Source: JBCDBL01 sp039183635 (GTDB lineage Bacteria; Pseudomonadota; Alphaproteobacteria; Caulobacterales; Parvularculaceae). From it: 16,476 nucleotides of DNA. This document shows positions 1 to 7,169 of this stretch, in pieces. The translations under genes were made by a program, and so were the position numbers. The stretch is taken from positions 1-16,476 of the forward strand of contig JBCDBL010000097.1 of assembly GCA_039183635.1 (NCBI GenBank). Direction: 5' to 3'. The notes beneath the pieces were generated by a model, which was not told where the DNA came from, made no database searches, and saw nothing but the letters and a program-made list of their open reading frames with translations. Position 1 is the stretch's first letter. Each line of letters opens with the position of its first letter.

Positions 1-681
1 AAGATTATTGAAAAGCTGGAAGAGATGGAAAAGCGCCGCCGCTGGGCGCCCTACATCGACCCCCTGGACGTGCGCTACAACGCCTTCGAGCCGACGCCGG
101 TGGAGACATCCGCCGCCGTTATGTTCTGCCTCATGGACGTGTCCGGCTCCATGGGCGAGCGGGAGAAGGACCTCGCCAAGCGGTTTTACATGCTGCTGCA
201 TTTGTTCTTGAAGCGCCGCTACGACAAGGTGGATGTCGTCTTTATACGGCACACCCATTTGGCCGAGGAGGTGGACGAGGAGACGTTTTTCTATTCCCGT
301 CAATCGGGCGGCACCATCGTCTCCACGGCGCTTGAAAAAATGCTGGAGGTCCAGAAAGATCGTTACCCGACGGACCAATGGAACATCTATGTGGCGCAAG
401 CCTCCGACGGATACACTCAATCGGGCGACGCCAAGCGCTGCGTTGAGATGCTGAACGAAGACGTGATGCCGCTGTCGCAATATTACGCCTATATTGAAAT
501 TCTCGACGAGCGGGAAATCGAGGTGTTTTCGGACATGGATGGCGGCGCGGAGCTGTGGCGCGCCTATCGCACCGTGGCCAAAGATTGGGAGAATTTCGCC
601 ACAACCCGGATCGCCAAGCCCTCCGATATTTTCCCAGTCTTCCGCGAACTGTTCGCGCCTAAAAAGGAGACCGCGGCATGA
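1..681 (+). CDS. yeaH: YeaH/YhbH-family (DUF444) protein, 3' part
   Basis: This is the C-terminal 226 residues of a DUF444 protein; the reading frame is open from base 1, so the start lies outside the window. The family (E. coli YeaH, Bacillus YhbH) has a von Willebrand A-like fold and is encoded with the serine kinase PrkA/YeaG and SpoVR/YcgB in stress and stationary-phase operons; the biochemical role is unsettled. A DVSGSMGE segment matching the MIDAS metal site (DxSxS) begins near base 136, followed by a helix rich in K and R and the SGGTIVSTALEKM stretch typical of the family. Full-length members are about 400-430 residues, so roughly half is missing to the left. The stop codon overlaps the start of the next small ORF (ATGA), which suggests translational coupling. 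The presence of spoVR 250 bp downstream supports the assignment. Family identity is confident; the precise function is not known. Confidence 0.9.
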   Translation, partial: KIIEKLEEMEKRRRWAPYIDPLDVRYNAFEPTPVETSAAVMFCLMDVSGSMGEREKDLAKRFYMLLHLFLKRRYDKVDVVFIRHTHLAEEVDEETFFYSRQSGGTIVSTALEKMLEVQKDRYPTDQWNIYVAQASDGYTQSGDAKRCVEMLNEDVMPLSQYYAYIEILDEREIEVFSDMDGGAELWRAYRTVAKDWENFATTRIAKPSDIFPVFRELFAPKKETAA

Positions 682-917
682 CTCCAGAAAGAACACCGGA
701 CAGACTTATAAAGGGGTTAGCTAAGATCGTAGCAGTACTTAGCCTTTTCCTGGCTCCAATCACATTGCTCTGCGTATGGGCGGGGTTATGGGCCTTAGGA
801 TTTATCCTGGTTCTTTACAAGGTATACGCCACATACGCTGTGCTTGTCGCGTTGCTGCTTGTGCTCACCCTCGCCCGACATGCTGAAAATGCGCTGCAAG
901 AAACAGCAAAAAGTTGA
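678..917 (+). CDS. Small hypothetical membrane protein between yeaH and spoVR
   Basis: A 79-codon ORF whose ATG overlaps the yeaH stop codon in an ATGA arrangement and which ends 12 bp before the spoVR start. The protein has a short charged N-terminus (MTPERTPDRLIKG), a long hydrophobic stretch from about residue 15 to 48 (one or two helices), a second hydrophobic helix at about 49-66, and a polar tail. It would be an inner-membrane protein with two or three helices. Codon use looks less GC-rich than in the flanking genes (TTA, CTA, GTA and ATC-poor runs), which could mean recent acquisition or weak expression. I do not recognise the family. yeaH and spoVR are usually adjacent or separated by prkA-operon genes, so this insertion is unusual. 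The coupled start and tight packing argue that it is real, but no function can be given. Confidence 0.6.
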   Translation: MTPERTPDRLIKGLAKIVAVLSLFLAPITLLCVWAGLWALGFILVLYKVYATYAVLVALLLVLTLARHAENALQETAKS

Positions 918-929
918 AGGCGACACAAA

Positions 930-2429
930 ATGACAAAAACCGCCGCTGAAACGAAACACTCCTACATCTACAAAGAAGCCGACTGGGACTTCCCAACCCT
1001 TCAGCATGCGTACGACACCATTGAAGACATTGCGCTCAACGATCTCGGCCTCGACGTCTATCCAAATCAAATCGAGATCATCTCTTCGGAGCAGATGCTC
1101 GACGCCTATTCGTCGAACGGCATGCCGCTGATGTATCGCCACTGGTCCTTCGGCAAACGCTTCGCCCATGACGAGACGATGTACTCCAAGGGATATCAGG
1201 GCCTCGCCTACGAGATTGTCATCAACTCGAACCCGTGCATCGCCTATCTCATGGAAGAAAACACCATGACGATGCAGGCCCTTGTCATGGCCCACGCCTC
1301 CTTCGGGCACAACCATTTCTTCAAGAACAATTACCTCTTCCGTCAGTGGACGGATGCTGACGCAATCCTCAACTATCTCGACTTCGCCAAGAAATATATT
1401 TCCAAATGCGAAGAAGAATACGGCCTTGACGCCGTTGAAGACGTGCTGGACAGCGCCCACGCCATCATGGATCAGGGCGTCTTCCGCTATCGCCGCCGCC
1501 CGAAAATGAGCGAGACGGAAAAGCTCGATAAAATCAAGCGGCGCCTCGTCCATCACCAGGAAACCTTCAACGATCTGTGGCGCACGCTGCCGGAGAGCGA
1601 AGACGGTGACGCAGACGATGAAGACGGTCCGGTGAATGTCGGGGATATTCAGCTGCCGGAGGAAAATCTCCTTTACTTCATCGAAAAAGCAAGCCCCAGC
1701 CTTGAGCCGTGGCGGCGGGAAATCCTGCGCATTGTCCGCAACATCGCGCAATATTTCTATCCGCAAAAGCAAACCAAGGTGATGAACGAAGGCTGCGCCA
1801 GCTTCGTCCACCACTACATCATGCATGAGATGCATCGGCGCGGTCAGATCACCGACGGCGCGCTGATGGAATTCTTGCACTCCCACACATCCGTCGTATT
1901 CCAGCCGGATTTCGACGACCAGCGCTATTCCGGGATCAACCCCTACGCCCTAGGGTTCGCAATGATGGAGGACATTCGCCGCATCGCCACCGATCCCACC
2001 GAAGAAGACCGCGAATGGTTCCCGGATTTCGCAGGTTCAGGTGACTGGCGCGGCGTGCTGAAGGACGCCTGGGCGAATTACCGGGACGAAAGTTTCATTT
2101 TGCAATTCCTAAGCCCCCGGGTGATGCGCCAATTCCACTTCTTCGCCCTCGACGATCGCGGCGACAAACCCCATTATGAGGTCGACGCGATCCATAACGA
2201 GCGCGGCTTCCGACGCCTGCGGGAGGCCCTGGCCTCCATGTACGATCTCAGCGCCCATGACGCGAACATCCAGGTCGTGGGCGCGGATCTCGCCGGGGAC
2301 CGGACGTTGCGGCTGCAACATATTCGTCACAAGGGCGCGCCGCTGGACACAAAAACCAAGGACGCGGTCGTCAACCACATCACCAGGCTTTGGGGCCATG
2401 ACGTGGAGCTTGAAAGCGTCGACGCCTAG
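930..2429 (+). CDS. spoVR: SpoVR/YcgB family protein
   Basis: A complete 499-residue member of the SpoVR family (B. subtilis SpoVR, E. coli YcgB), which is linked to spore cortex formation in Bacillus and to the PrkA/YeaH stress operon in proteobacteria; its molecular activity is not established. Family hallmarks are visible: an HxxxxHxHFF segment at residues 122-131 (HASFGHNHFF) followed by KNN, a GLAYEIVINSNP block at about 91-102, and the NEGCASFVHH motif at 286-295, where most members have NEGWASF. An acidic linker (about residues 222-234, rich in E and D) separates the N-terminal and C-terminal halves. The ATG at 930 is 12 bp after the small membrane ORF, with only a weak AAGG upstream, so translation may depend on coupling to the upstream genes. 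Length is normal for the family. Confidence 0.95.
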   Translation: MTKTAAETKHSYIYKEADWDFPTLQHAYDTIEDIALNDLGLDVYPNQIEIISSEQMLDAYSSNGMPLMYRHWSFGKRFAHDETMYSKGYQGLAYEIVINSNPCIAYLMEENTMTMQALVMAHASFGHNHFFKNNYLFRQWTDADAILNYLDFAKKYISKCEEEYGLDAVEDVLDSAHAIMDQGVFRYRRRPKMSETEKLDKIKRRLVHHQETFNDLWRTLPESEDGDADDEDGPVNVGDIQLPEENLLYFIEKASPSLEPWRREILRIVRNIAQYFYPQKQTKVMNEGCASFVHHYIMHEMHRRGQITDGALMEFLHSHTSVVFQPDFDDQRYSGINPYALGFAMMEDIRRIATDPTEEDREWFPDFAGSGDWRGVLKDAWANYRDESFILQFLSPRVMRQFHFFALDDRGDKPHYEVDAIHNERGFRRLREALASMYDLSAHDANIQVVGADLAGDRTLRLQHIRHKGAPLDTKTKDAVVNHITRLWGHDVELESVDA

Positions 2430-2506
2430 ATCGCATTCACAAAAGCGGGGACCGTTCGCCGCCCGTCTCAGGCCGTCTGTCAAAAATGCATCTTAATACA
2501 AAAACG

Positions 2507-2547
2507 GGAGCGTGTTTTGCGAGTTATAAATGCGCTCCAGGCTTTTT
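2507..2547 (+). terminator. Weak terminator candidate downstream of spoVR
   Basis: GGAGCG (2507-2512) and CGCTCC (2533-2538) can pair across a 20-nt loop, and a run of five T follows at 2543-2547. The stem is short and the loop long, so this is only a plausible end of the yeaH-spoVR transcript. No better hairpin is seen between 2430 and 2620. Confidence 0.25.
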
Positions 2548-2624
2548 CGCAGGGACGCCGCCGCCTTCGCTTTCCTCAGAAATTATCAATTTTTCCGCTT
2601 TAGCCTTCAACACTCGTAGTCGTG

Positions 2625-2738
2625 ATGTCAGGGGTATGGTGGAAAAGTATGGCGAACCCATCTAAGCTTTTGAAAAATAATTATTTTATTTTTGCGCTGG
2701 CGACTTTTGCTGCAAACGCGCTTTGCGTTGGAAAATGA
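2625..2738 (+). CDS. Possible tiny ORF coupled to the histidine kinase gene
   Basis: A 37-codon ORF too short for ordinary gene finders. It opens at ATG 2625, or at an internal ATG at 2649 that has GGTGGA five bases upstream and gives 29 residues (MANPSKLLKNNY...). It runs to a TGA at 2736-2738. That TGA overlaps the probable kinase start ATG at 2735 as ATGA, the usual form of translational coupling. The peptide has a basic N-terminal part and a hydrophobic segment (FIFALATFAANALCV) that could be a membrane helix or signal-like sequence. The kinase start itself lacks a good Shine-Dalgarno sequence, which would fit re-initiation from this ORF. It could equally be a chance ORF. Confidence 0.3.
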   Translation: MSGVWWKSMANPSKLLKNNYFIFALATFAANALCVGK

Positions 2739-4312
2739 AACTGGCTTTGCGCGCCCGATACGCCGCATTGATTTTTGCGGCGCTTGCTTTGTGCATCGTC
2801 GTATCGTCGGCGTTGTTCGCGACGCAGATGCGCCATGCAAGCGGCGTCGCCCATAACGCCAGCGCACAGATTTTGGCGACGGCGCTGAACGATGCTGCGA
2901 AGCAGGACGCGCAAGCCATCTCAGCCCGGCTGGCCGACGGACTATCTGCGCCGCTCAACGCCTCAAACTCTCAAAAAATGTCCGACCTGCTGCGCGCTGT
3001 GCGGAGCAACGCCGGGGTGCTCATGGCGCAAGTTTTTGACGCAAACGGACGCCTTATCCACGATGGCGATGTATTTTACGATCAAGACGGCCCCCGCATC
3101 GCAACAAGGGATACTCTGAACGCTATTCAGCGGGGCGACAGCGACGCCTATGTCACAGCGCGCGAAAACTCGCTGTTCGTCGCCCAAAGCATACGCGTCG
3201 ACGGCGTTGTTATCGGCGGGCTCCAACTGCGACTGTCTCTGCGCGATATCCAGGCGCAAACAGCCGCGGCCCAGGCGACCCTCGCCCTGAATACAAATGC
3301 GATGGCGCTTGAAGCTCGCAAAACACTGATCGTCTCTACAGGCATCATCATCACCTTCGCACTCTTAGTTGCTTTTGGTTTAGCAACGTATATGGCGGCG
3401 CCGATACGGGCCCTTGCCGCCGAGGCGAAAGGCGTTGCAGTCGGCAAACCCGGCGCACGCGAGGACAGCGCCGCCCAAGATGACATAGCATTGCTCAGAA
3501 CGACCCTGCATTCCCTGGGCGTCGCGCTGCAATCCAACTACGACGCGCTTTTGCTTGAAAAAGACAAGGCGGAAGCCTCAGACAGGGCGAAGGCGGACTT
3601 TCTGGCGACGATGAGCCATGAGATGCGCACCCCCCTCAACGCTGTCATCGGATATTGCGAGCTGCTCGAAGATGAGCTTCAAGACGCAATGACGGACGAC
3701 GCACAGTCAGACCTTACGTCCATCGGCCTAGCTGCAAAACATCTTGTCGGTCTGATTGACGATGTGTTGGATTATTCTAAAGCGGATTCCGGCCATCTGG
3801 AATATTTCATCGCCTCCTGCAGCCTGGAACGCATGTTTGAAAAAACCCTTCGTATATGGAGCGCTCAAGCACAGGAGAACGGCAACACGTTGCGCTGGGC
3901 GGCGGACGGCGATTTTCATGTGCTGGCGGATGAGGCGCGTCTGCGACAAGCCTTGGGCAAAATTGTCGACAACGCCTGTAAATTCACACAGGACGGCGCC
4001 ATTAACATCCGCGCCCGCGCCGTCGCTGATGCAAACGCGCCCGCAATCGCCATAGATATCAGCGACACAGGGACCGGCATGTCACAACCCTCCCTTTCAG
4101 CGCTGTTCAAGCCGTTCTCCCAAGTCGACAGCTCCATGAGCCGTAAACATGACGGCGCCGGCCTGAGCCTGGCGCTCGTGAAACGTTTTATCGAGGGCAT
4201 GGGCGGTCGGATAGAAGTGAAAAGCGTGCTCGGAGACGGCAGCACGTTCACAGTTCTGCTTCCGGCCGCAAAACCCGAAGCACACCGGCTGGACCTGCGC
4301 AAAGCGTCGTGA
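2735..4312 (+). CDS. Membrane sensor histidine kinase (HAMP-HisKA-HATPase_c), orphan
   Basis: A 525-residue sensor kinase that would autophosphorylate on histidine and pass the phosphate to an unknown response regulator. Order of parts (numbered from ATG 2735): membrane helix about 8-31; a periplasmic sensor region of about 165 residues with no recognisable fold name; second helix about 199-221; HAMP about 222-270; H-box FLATMSHEMRTPLNAVIGY with phospho-acceptor H295; N-box KIVDNACKFTQDG (N413); G1-box DTGTGM (from 444); G2-box GAGLSLAL (from 474). There is no receiver domain and no response regulator nearby, so it is an orphan. An in-frame TTG at 2723 would add four residues. I prefer ATG 2735 because it overlaps the stop of the upstream tiny ORF, although neither start has a strong ribosome binding site. 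The C-terminus is short and basic (DLRKAS). The signal it senses cannot be deduced. Confidence 0.92.
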   Translation: MKLALRARYAALIFAALALCIVVSSALFATQMRHASGVAHNASAQILATALNDAAKQDAQAISARLADGLSAPLNASNSQKMSDLLRAVRSNAGVLMAQVFDANGRLIHDGDVFYDQDGPRIATRDTLNAIQRGDSDAYVTARENSLFVAQSIRVDGVVIGGLQLRLSLRDIQAQTAAAQATLALNTNAMALEARKTLIVSTGIIITFALLVAFGLATYMAAPIRALAAEAKGVAVGKPGAREDSAAQDDIALLRTTLHSLGVALQSNYDALLLEKDKAEASDRAKADFLATMSHEMRTPLNAVIGYCELLEDELQDAMTDDAQSDLTSIGLAAKHLVGLIDDVLDYSKADSGHLEYFIASCSLERMFEKTLRIWSAQAQENGNTLRWAADGDFHVLADEARLRQALGKIVDNACKFTQDGAINIRARAVADANAPAIAIDISDTGTGMSQPSLSALFKPFSQVDSSMSRKHDGAGLSLALVKRFIEGMGGRIEVKSVLGDGSTFTVLLPAAKPEAHRLDLRKAS

Positions 4313-4321
4313 AACTGCGCA

Positions 4322-4350
4322 TTGCACGCGCACGCTACATCACATAGGTT
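4322..4350 (+). promoter_or_regulatory. Possible promoter for tRNA-Gly
   Basis: TTGCAC (4322-4327) and TAGGTT (4345-4350) are separated by 17 bases and end 26 bp before the tRNA. The -10 match is poor. It begins directly after the kinase stop, in the only space available for a separate tRNA promoter. Confidence 0.3.
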
Positions 4351-4376
4351 AGTTTTCGCTCTGGGATCAGGCTCAC

Positions 4377-4450
4377 GCGGGTGTAGCTCAATGGTAGAGC
4401 AGGAGCTTCCCAAGCTTAAGACGAGGGTTCGATTCCCTTCACCCGCTCCA
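4377..4450 (+). tRNA. tRNA-Gly (anticodon CCC)
   Basis: A 74-nt cloverleaf including an encoded CCA. The acceptor stem GCGGGTG (4377-4383) pairs with CACCCGC (4440-4446), followed by discriminator T and CCA. The D arm is GCTC-AATGGTA-GAGC. The anticodon stem-loop is GGAGC-TTCCCAA-GCTTA, giving anticodon CCC, which reads GGG glycine codons; the outermost stem pair is a G-A mismatch, which I believe is common in this tRNA. The T arm is GAGGG-TTCGATT-CCCTT. A T5 run at 4455-4459 just after the gene could help end transcription. Confidence 0.97.
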
Positions 4451-4555
4451 GGCCTTTTTCTATAACAATGCCGTGAGGCGCGCTGCGGACGGCTTTGCGC
4501 GCCGGTCCGCCTCTGGCATGGTCTGCCCTTCACGTAAGGAAAGGATTTATCGCCT

Positions 4556-5530
4556 ATGGCTGACGGCGAAACGGCGCCGCGCGAAGCTTTTATTCCGCTT
4601 GCGGTTGAAAAATTTCAACATCCCGACCTTACCGCGACCGGCGAGGCCCGCGCCGCCGTTGCGTTGTCGTCTTTAAAAACGCTCTGGTTCAACACAGGCA
4701 CCCTGTGCAACATCGAATGCATCAATTGCTACATTGAATCGAGTCCAAAAAACGACCGCCTTGTCTATCTCACGCCGGACGATGTTCGCCCGTATTTTGC
4801 AGAAATGGATGGCTCGACATTTTCACCGACTGAAATCGGTTACACTGGCGGCGAGCCGTTTATGAACCCTCATATTCTTGAGCTCATAGCGATGGGACTT
4901 GACGGCGACCGCGATGCGCTTGTGCTCACAAACGCTATGGCGCCTATGATGCGCCCGCGGATACAAGAGGGTCTGTTAAAGCTGAAAGACGCCTATGGCG
5001 CGAAGCTACGCCTGCGTGTCAGTCTTGATCATTACACGCAAGATTTACATGAAGAAGAACGCGGGCCCGGCGCCTGGGCGCCGGCCATGGCGGGCCTCGG
5101 CTGGCTCGCTGCGAACGGTTTCGCCGTTGAAATCGCCGGACGCAGCTGCTGGGGCGAGACCGAAGAGACAGCGCGAAAGGGCTACGAGGCGCTGTTTACA
5201 GAAATCGGCCTTGATGTCGACGCAGCGGACCCGCGCGCCCTTGTCCTGTTTCCGGAGATGGATGAACGCATCGACGTGCCGGAAATCACCACCGCCTGCT
5301 GGGATCTTGTCGGCGTACGGCCGGAGGACATGATGTGCGCGACATCCCGCATGGTTGTGAAGCGCAAGGGCGAAGCAGCGCCTGTCGTACTGCCCTGCAC
5401 CCTGCTGCCCTATGGACCGGCGTTTGAAATGGGCCCCCGCCTGGCCGACGCTACGGGCGCGGTGAAGCTTAATCATCCGCACTGCGCGAAATTTTGCGTC
5501 CTTGGCGGCGGATCATGCTCGGCCGGCTAG
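4556..5530 (+). CDS. Radical SAM protein of unknown function, C-terminal cysteine-rich
   Basis: A 324-residue radical S-adenosylmethionine enzyme. The 4Fe-4S/SAM signature CNIECINC gives C51, C55 and C58 in the CxxxCxxC spacing, preceded by LWFNTGTL and followed by YIESSPKNDRL. TGGEP at 97-101 is the usual SAM amino-group-binding motif. More cysteines lie in the C-terminal part (C248, C261, C281 and C310, C314, C321 in CAKFCVLGGGSC), which suggests one or more auxiliary clusters resembling, but not identical to, SPASM arrangements. It belongs to a recurrent proteobacterial family of similar length that I know only as 'radical SAM protein', with no described substrate. The ATG at 4556 is preceded by GGAAAGGA at a suitable distance. 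It lies 105 bp after tRNA-Gly and 88 bp before a DUF938 methyltransferase on the same strand. No precursor peptide or obvious substrate gene is visible. Confidence 0.88.
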   Translation: MADGETAPREAFIPLAVEKFQHPDLTATGEARAAVALSSLKTLWFNTGTLCNIECINCYIESSPKNDRLVYLTPDDVRPYFAEMDGSTFSPTEIGYTGGEPFMNPHILELIAMGLDGDRDALVLTNAMAPMMRPRIQEGLLKLKDAYGAKLRLRVSLDHYTQDLHEEERGPGAWAPAMAGLGWLAANGFAVEIAGRSCWGETEETARKGYEALFTEIGLDVDAADPRALVLFPEMDERIDVPEITTACWDLVGVRPEDMMCATSRMVVKRKGEAAPVVLPCTLLPYGPAFEMGPRLADATGAVKLNHPHCAKFCVLGGGSCSAG

Positions 5531-5618
5531 CGAGAGGGCGTTGCAAGCGATGTGGATCAGACGAAGATCCGTCTCATGCGCTATGGACAAAACCGCTCGG
5601 CCGCGCCAGCTTAGCCCT

Positions 5619-6302
5619 ATGACCGACAGCCCCTCCTATAAAGACCAAGCCCGACCCATCGCCCTGGAAGACCGCGCGCATGGCGAAGATGCGCGATTGT
5701 TCTCGCCGTCGGTCGGGCGCAACAAGGACGTCATCGCCGAGACATTCGCCGCCCATGTGGGCGACGGCGCCCATGTTCTGGAGATCGGTTCCGGCACCGG
5801 CGAACACGGGGCGCATATCTGCAAACGTTTGCCGGGCGTCCGTTGGCGGCCGAGCGATCCCGACCCGGCGTCGCGCGCCTCCATCGCCGCCTGGGCGGAC
5901 GCGGAAGGGCTCTGCGCCATCGCCGCGCCTGTTGCGATCGATGCAACGGCGACGGTCTGGGGTGTTGAAGACGACGCGCCCTTCGACGCCGTCGTCTCCA
6001 TCAACATGATCCATATCGCCCCCTACGCCGCGGCCCTTGGCCTCTTCGCCGGGGCGGGGCGTCTTCTGCGGCCGGACGGGATATTGTTCCTTTACGGACC
6101 CTTTATGCGCGGGGGCGCGCACACAAGCCCCTCCAACGAAGATTTCGACATGAGTTTGAAATCCAAAGACCCTGGCTGGGGCGTGCGCGACATGGATGCG
6201 TTGGCCGAAGACGCTGCGTCCCACGGCCTCGTGTTCGACAAGGCGGTCGACATGCCGGCGAACAATTTCGTCGTGCTGTTTCGCAAGACGGCCTCCACTT
6301 AA
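5619..6302 (+). CDS. DUF938 SAM-dependent methyltransferase (METTL26-like)
   Basis: A 227-residue Rossmann-fold methyltransferase of the DUF938 family, whose eukaryotic member is METTL26. The SAM-binding glycine loop VLEIGSGTGEHG is at 53-64, an acidic PSDPD follows at 78-82, and the family-specific blocks SINMIHIAPY (127-136), LYGPF (158-162), SPSNEDFD (170-177) and DMPANN (211-216) are all present. The substrate is unknown in any organism I can name. The frame is open back to a TTG at 5502, overlapping the radical SAM gene, and has another ATG at 5583. I chose ATG 5619 because family similarity begins near it, although no clear ribosome binding site precedes any of the three. It follows the radical SAM gene by 88 bp on the same strand, so the two could be co-transcribed. 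It converges on fghA. Confidence 0.9.
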   Translation: MTDSPSYKDQARPIALEDRAHGEDARLFSPSVGRNKDVIAETFAAHVGDGAHVLEIGSGTGEHGAHICKRLPGVRWRPSDPDPASRASIAAWADAEGLCAIAAPVAIDATATVWGVEDDAPFDAVVSINMIHIAPYAAALGLFAGAGRLLRPDGILFLYGPFMRGGAHTSPSNEDFDMSLKSKDPGWGVRDMDALAEDAASHGLVFDKAVDMPANNFVVLFRKTAST

Positions 6303-6307
6303 CTGTG

Positions 6308-6335
6308 CTTTGGCGGTGTAACCGTTACACCCCAA
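6308..6335. terminator. Hairpin between convergent DUF938 and fghA genes
   Basis: GGTGTAAC (6315-6322) and GTTACACC (6324-6331) form a 17-bp palindrome around a single central base. As RNA it would fold as GGTGTA-ACCGT-TACACC, extended by pairing between TTTGG (6309-6313) and CCAAG (6332-6336) with one bulged C. It covers the fghA stop codon (6325-6327, complementary strand) and lies just after the DUF938 stop. There is no U tract on either strand, so intrinsic termination is uncertain; a shared transcript end or a protein site are both possible. Confidence 0.4.
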
Positions 6336-7164
6336 GACCGGCGGCGTGGTGGCGCAGATGGTCTTCCATAAAACTCGCAATGAAGTAATAGGAATGATCG
6401 TATCCGGCCTGGCGGCGCAGGGTGAGCGTTTGACCGGCCGCAACGCATGCATCTTCAAACAGCTCCGGCCGTAACTGGTCTTGCAAAAATTCATCCGCCT
6501 CGCCCTGGTCGATCAGGATATGGGCGTCGCTTTTGCGCGCCGCCACAAGGCCGGTTGCGTCGTAGGACGCCCAGGCGGCCTCGTCGGCGCCGAGATAGGC
6601 CGTCAAAGCCTTGCGCCCCCAGGGAACCTGCGAAGGCGCGACGATGGGCGAAAAGGCCGACGCCGTACGGTAGAGCGTTGGATTTTTAAAATGGATCGTC
6701 AGCGCGCCATGCCCGCCCATGGAATGGCCGAACACGCCCTGGCGCGCCGGGTCCACGGGGAAACGGTCTACGACAAGGGTCTGCAACTCCTCCGTCACAT
6801 AGGAATACATGTTATAGCGCTCCGCCCAGGGCGCCTCCGTCGCGTCCACATAAAAGCCGGCGCCAAGGCCGAGATCGTACGCCCCGTCCGGCGCGTCCGG
6901 CGCGCCCTCTCCCCGCGGGCTTGTATCCGGCGCAACAATAATAAGGCCAAGCTCCGCTGCGACGCGCTGGGCGCCGGCCTTGGTGATGAAGTTTTGCTCC
7001 GTACAGGTAAGGCCGGAGAGCCAGGTCAATGCTGGCGCTGCGCCTCGCGCCACAACAGGTGGAGTGAAAACCGCAAAGCGCATCGGGCCGCCGCAGACAG
7101 CGCTGTCATGTTCATAGACGCCCTGAACGCCGCCGAACATTTTATTTTCGGATATGGTTTTCAT
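6325..7164 (-). CDS. fghA: S-formylglutathione hydrolase
   Basis: A 279-residue esterase D-type alpha/beta hydrolase that splits S-formylglutathione into glutathione and formate, the second step of glutathione-dependent formaldehyde oxidation in the cytoplasm. The nucleophile elbow GHSMGGHGA places the catalytic serine at 148; D224 (GEADEFL) and H257 (YDHSYYF) complete the triad. The conserved cysteine in SGLTCTEQNF is C54, and the oxyanion-region sequence APDTSPRGE is intact. Length is typical. Its ATG is only 5 bp downstream of the stop of the class III alcohol dehydrogenase gene, so the two form an operon that encodes consecutive steps. The start has just a weak AGG upstream, which fits translational coupling. 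The gene is also known as frmB. Confidence 0.97.
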   Translation of the reverse strand: MKTISENKMFGGVQGVYEHDSAVCGGPMRFAVFTPPVVARGAAPALTWLSGLTCTEQNFITKAGAQRVAAELGLIIVAPDTSPRGEGAPDAPDGAYDLGLGAGFYVDATEAPWAERYNMYSYVTEELQTLVVDRFPVDPARQGVFGHSMGGHGALTIHFKNPTLYRTASAFSPIVAPSQVPWGRKALTAYLGADEAAWASYDATGLVAARKSDAHILIDQGEADEFLQDQLRPELFEDACVAAGQTLTLRRQAGYDHSYYFIASFMEDHLRHHAAGLGV

Positions 7165-7169
7165 GGAAC

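Noticed and set aside
795..1886. 363-codon - strand ORF opposite spoVR
   Set aside because: It is antisense to a clear SpoVR coding sequence and shows no domain; long antisense ORFs are expected in GC-rich codon use.
4377..4555. tRNA-Gly as an attachment site for a mobile element
   Set aside because: No integrase, no repeat of the tRNA 3' end elsewhere in the window, and ordinary genes follow.
5502..5618. N-terminal extension of the DUF938 protein from a TTG overlapping the radical SAM gene
   Set aside because: Family similarity starts near the ATG at 5619; the extension is arginine-rich, lacks family motifs and would need a TTG start with no ribosome binding site.
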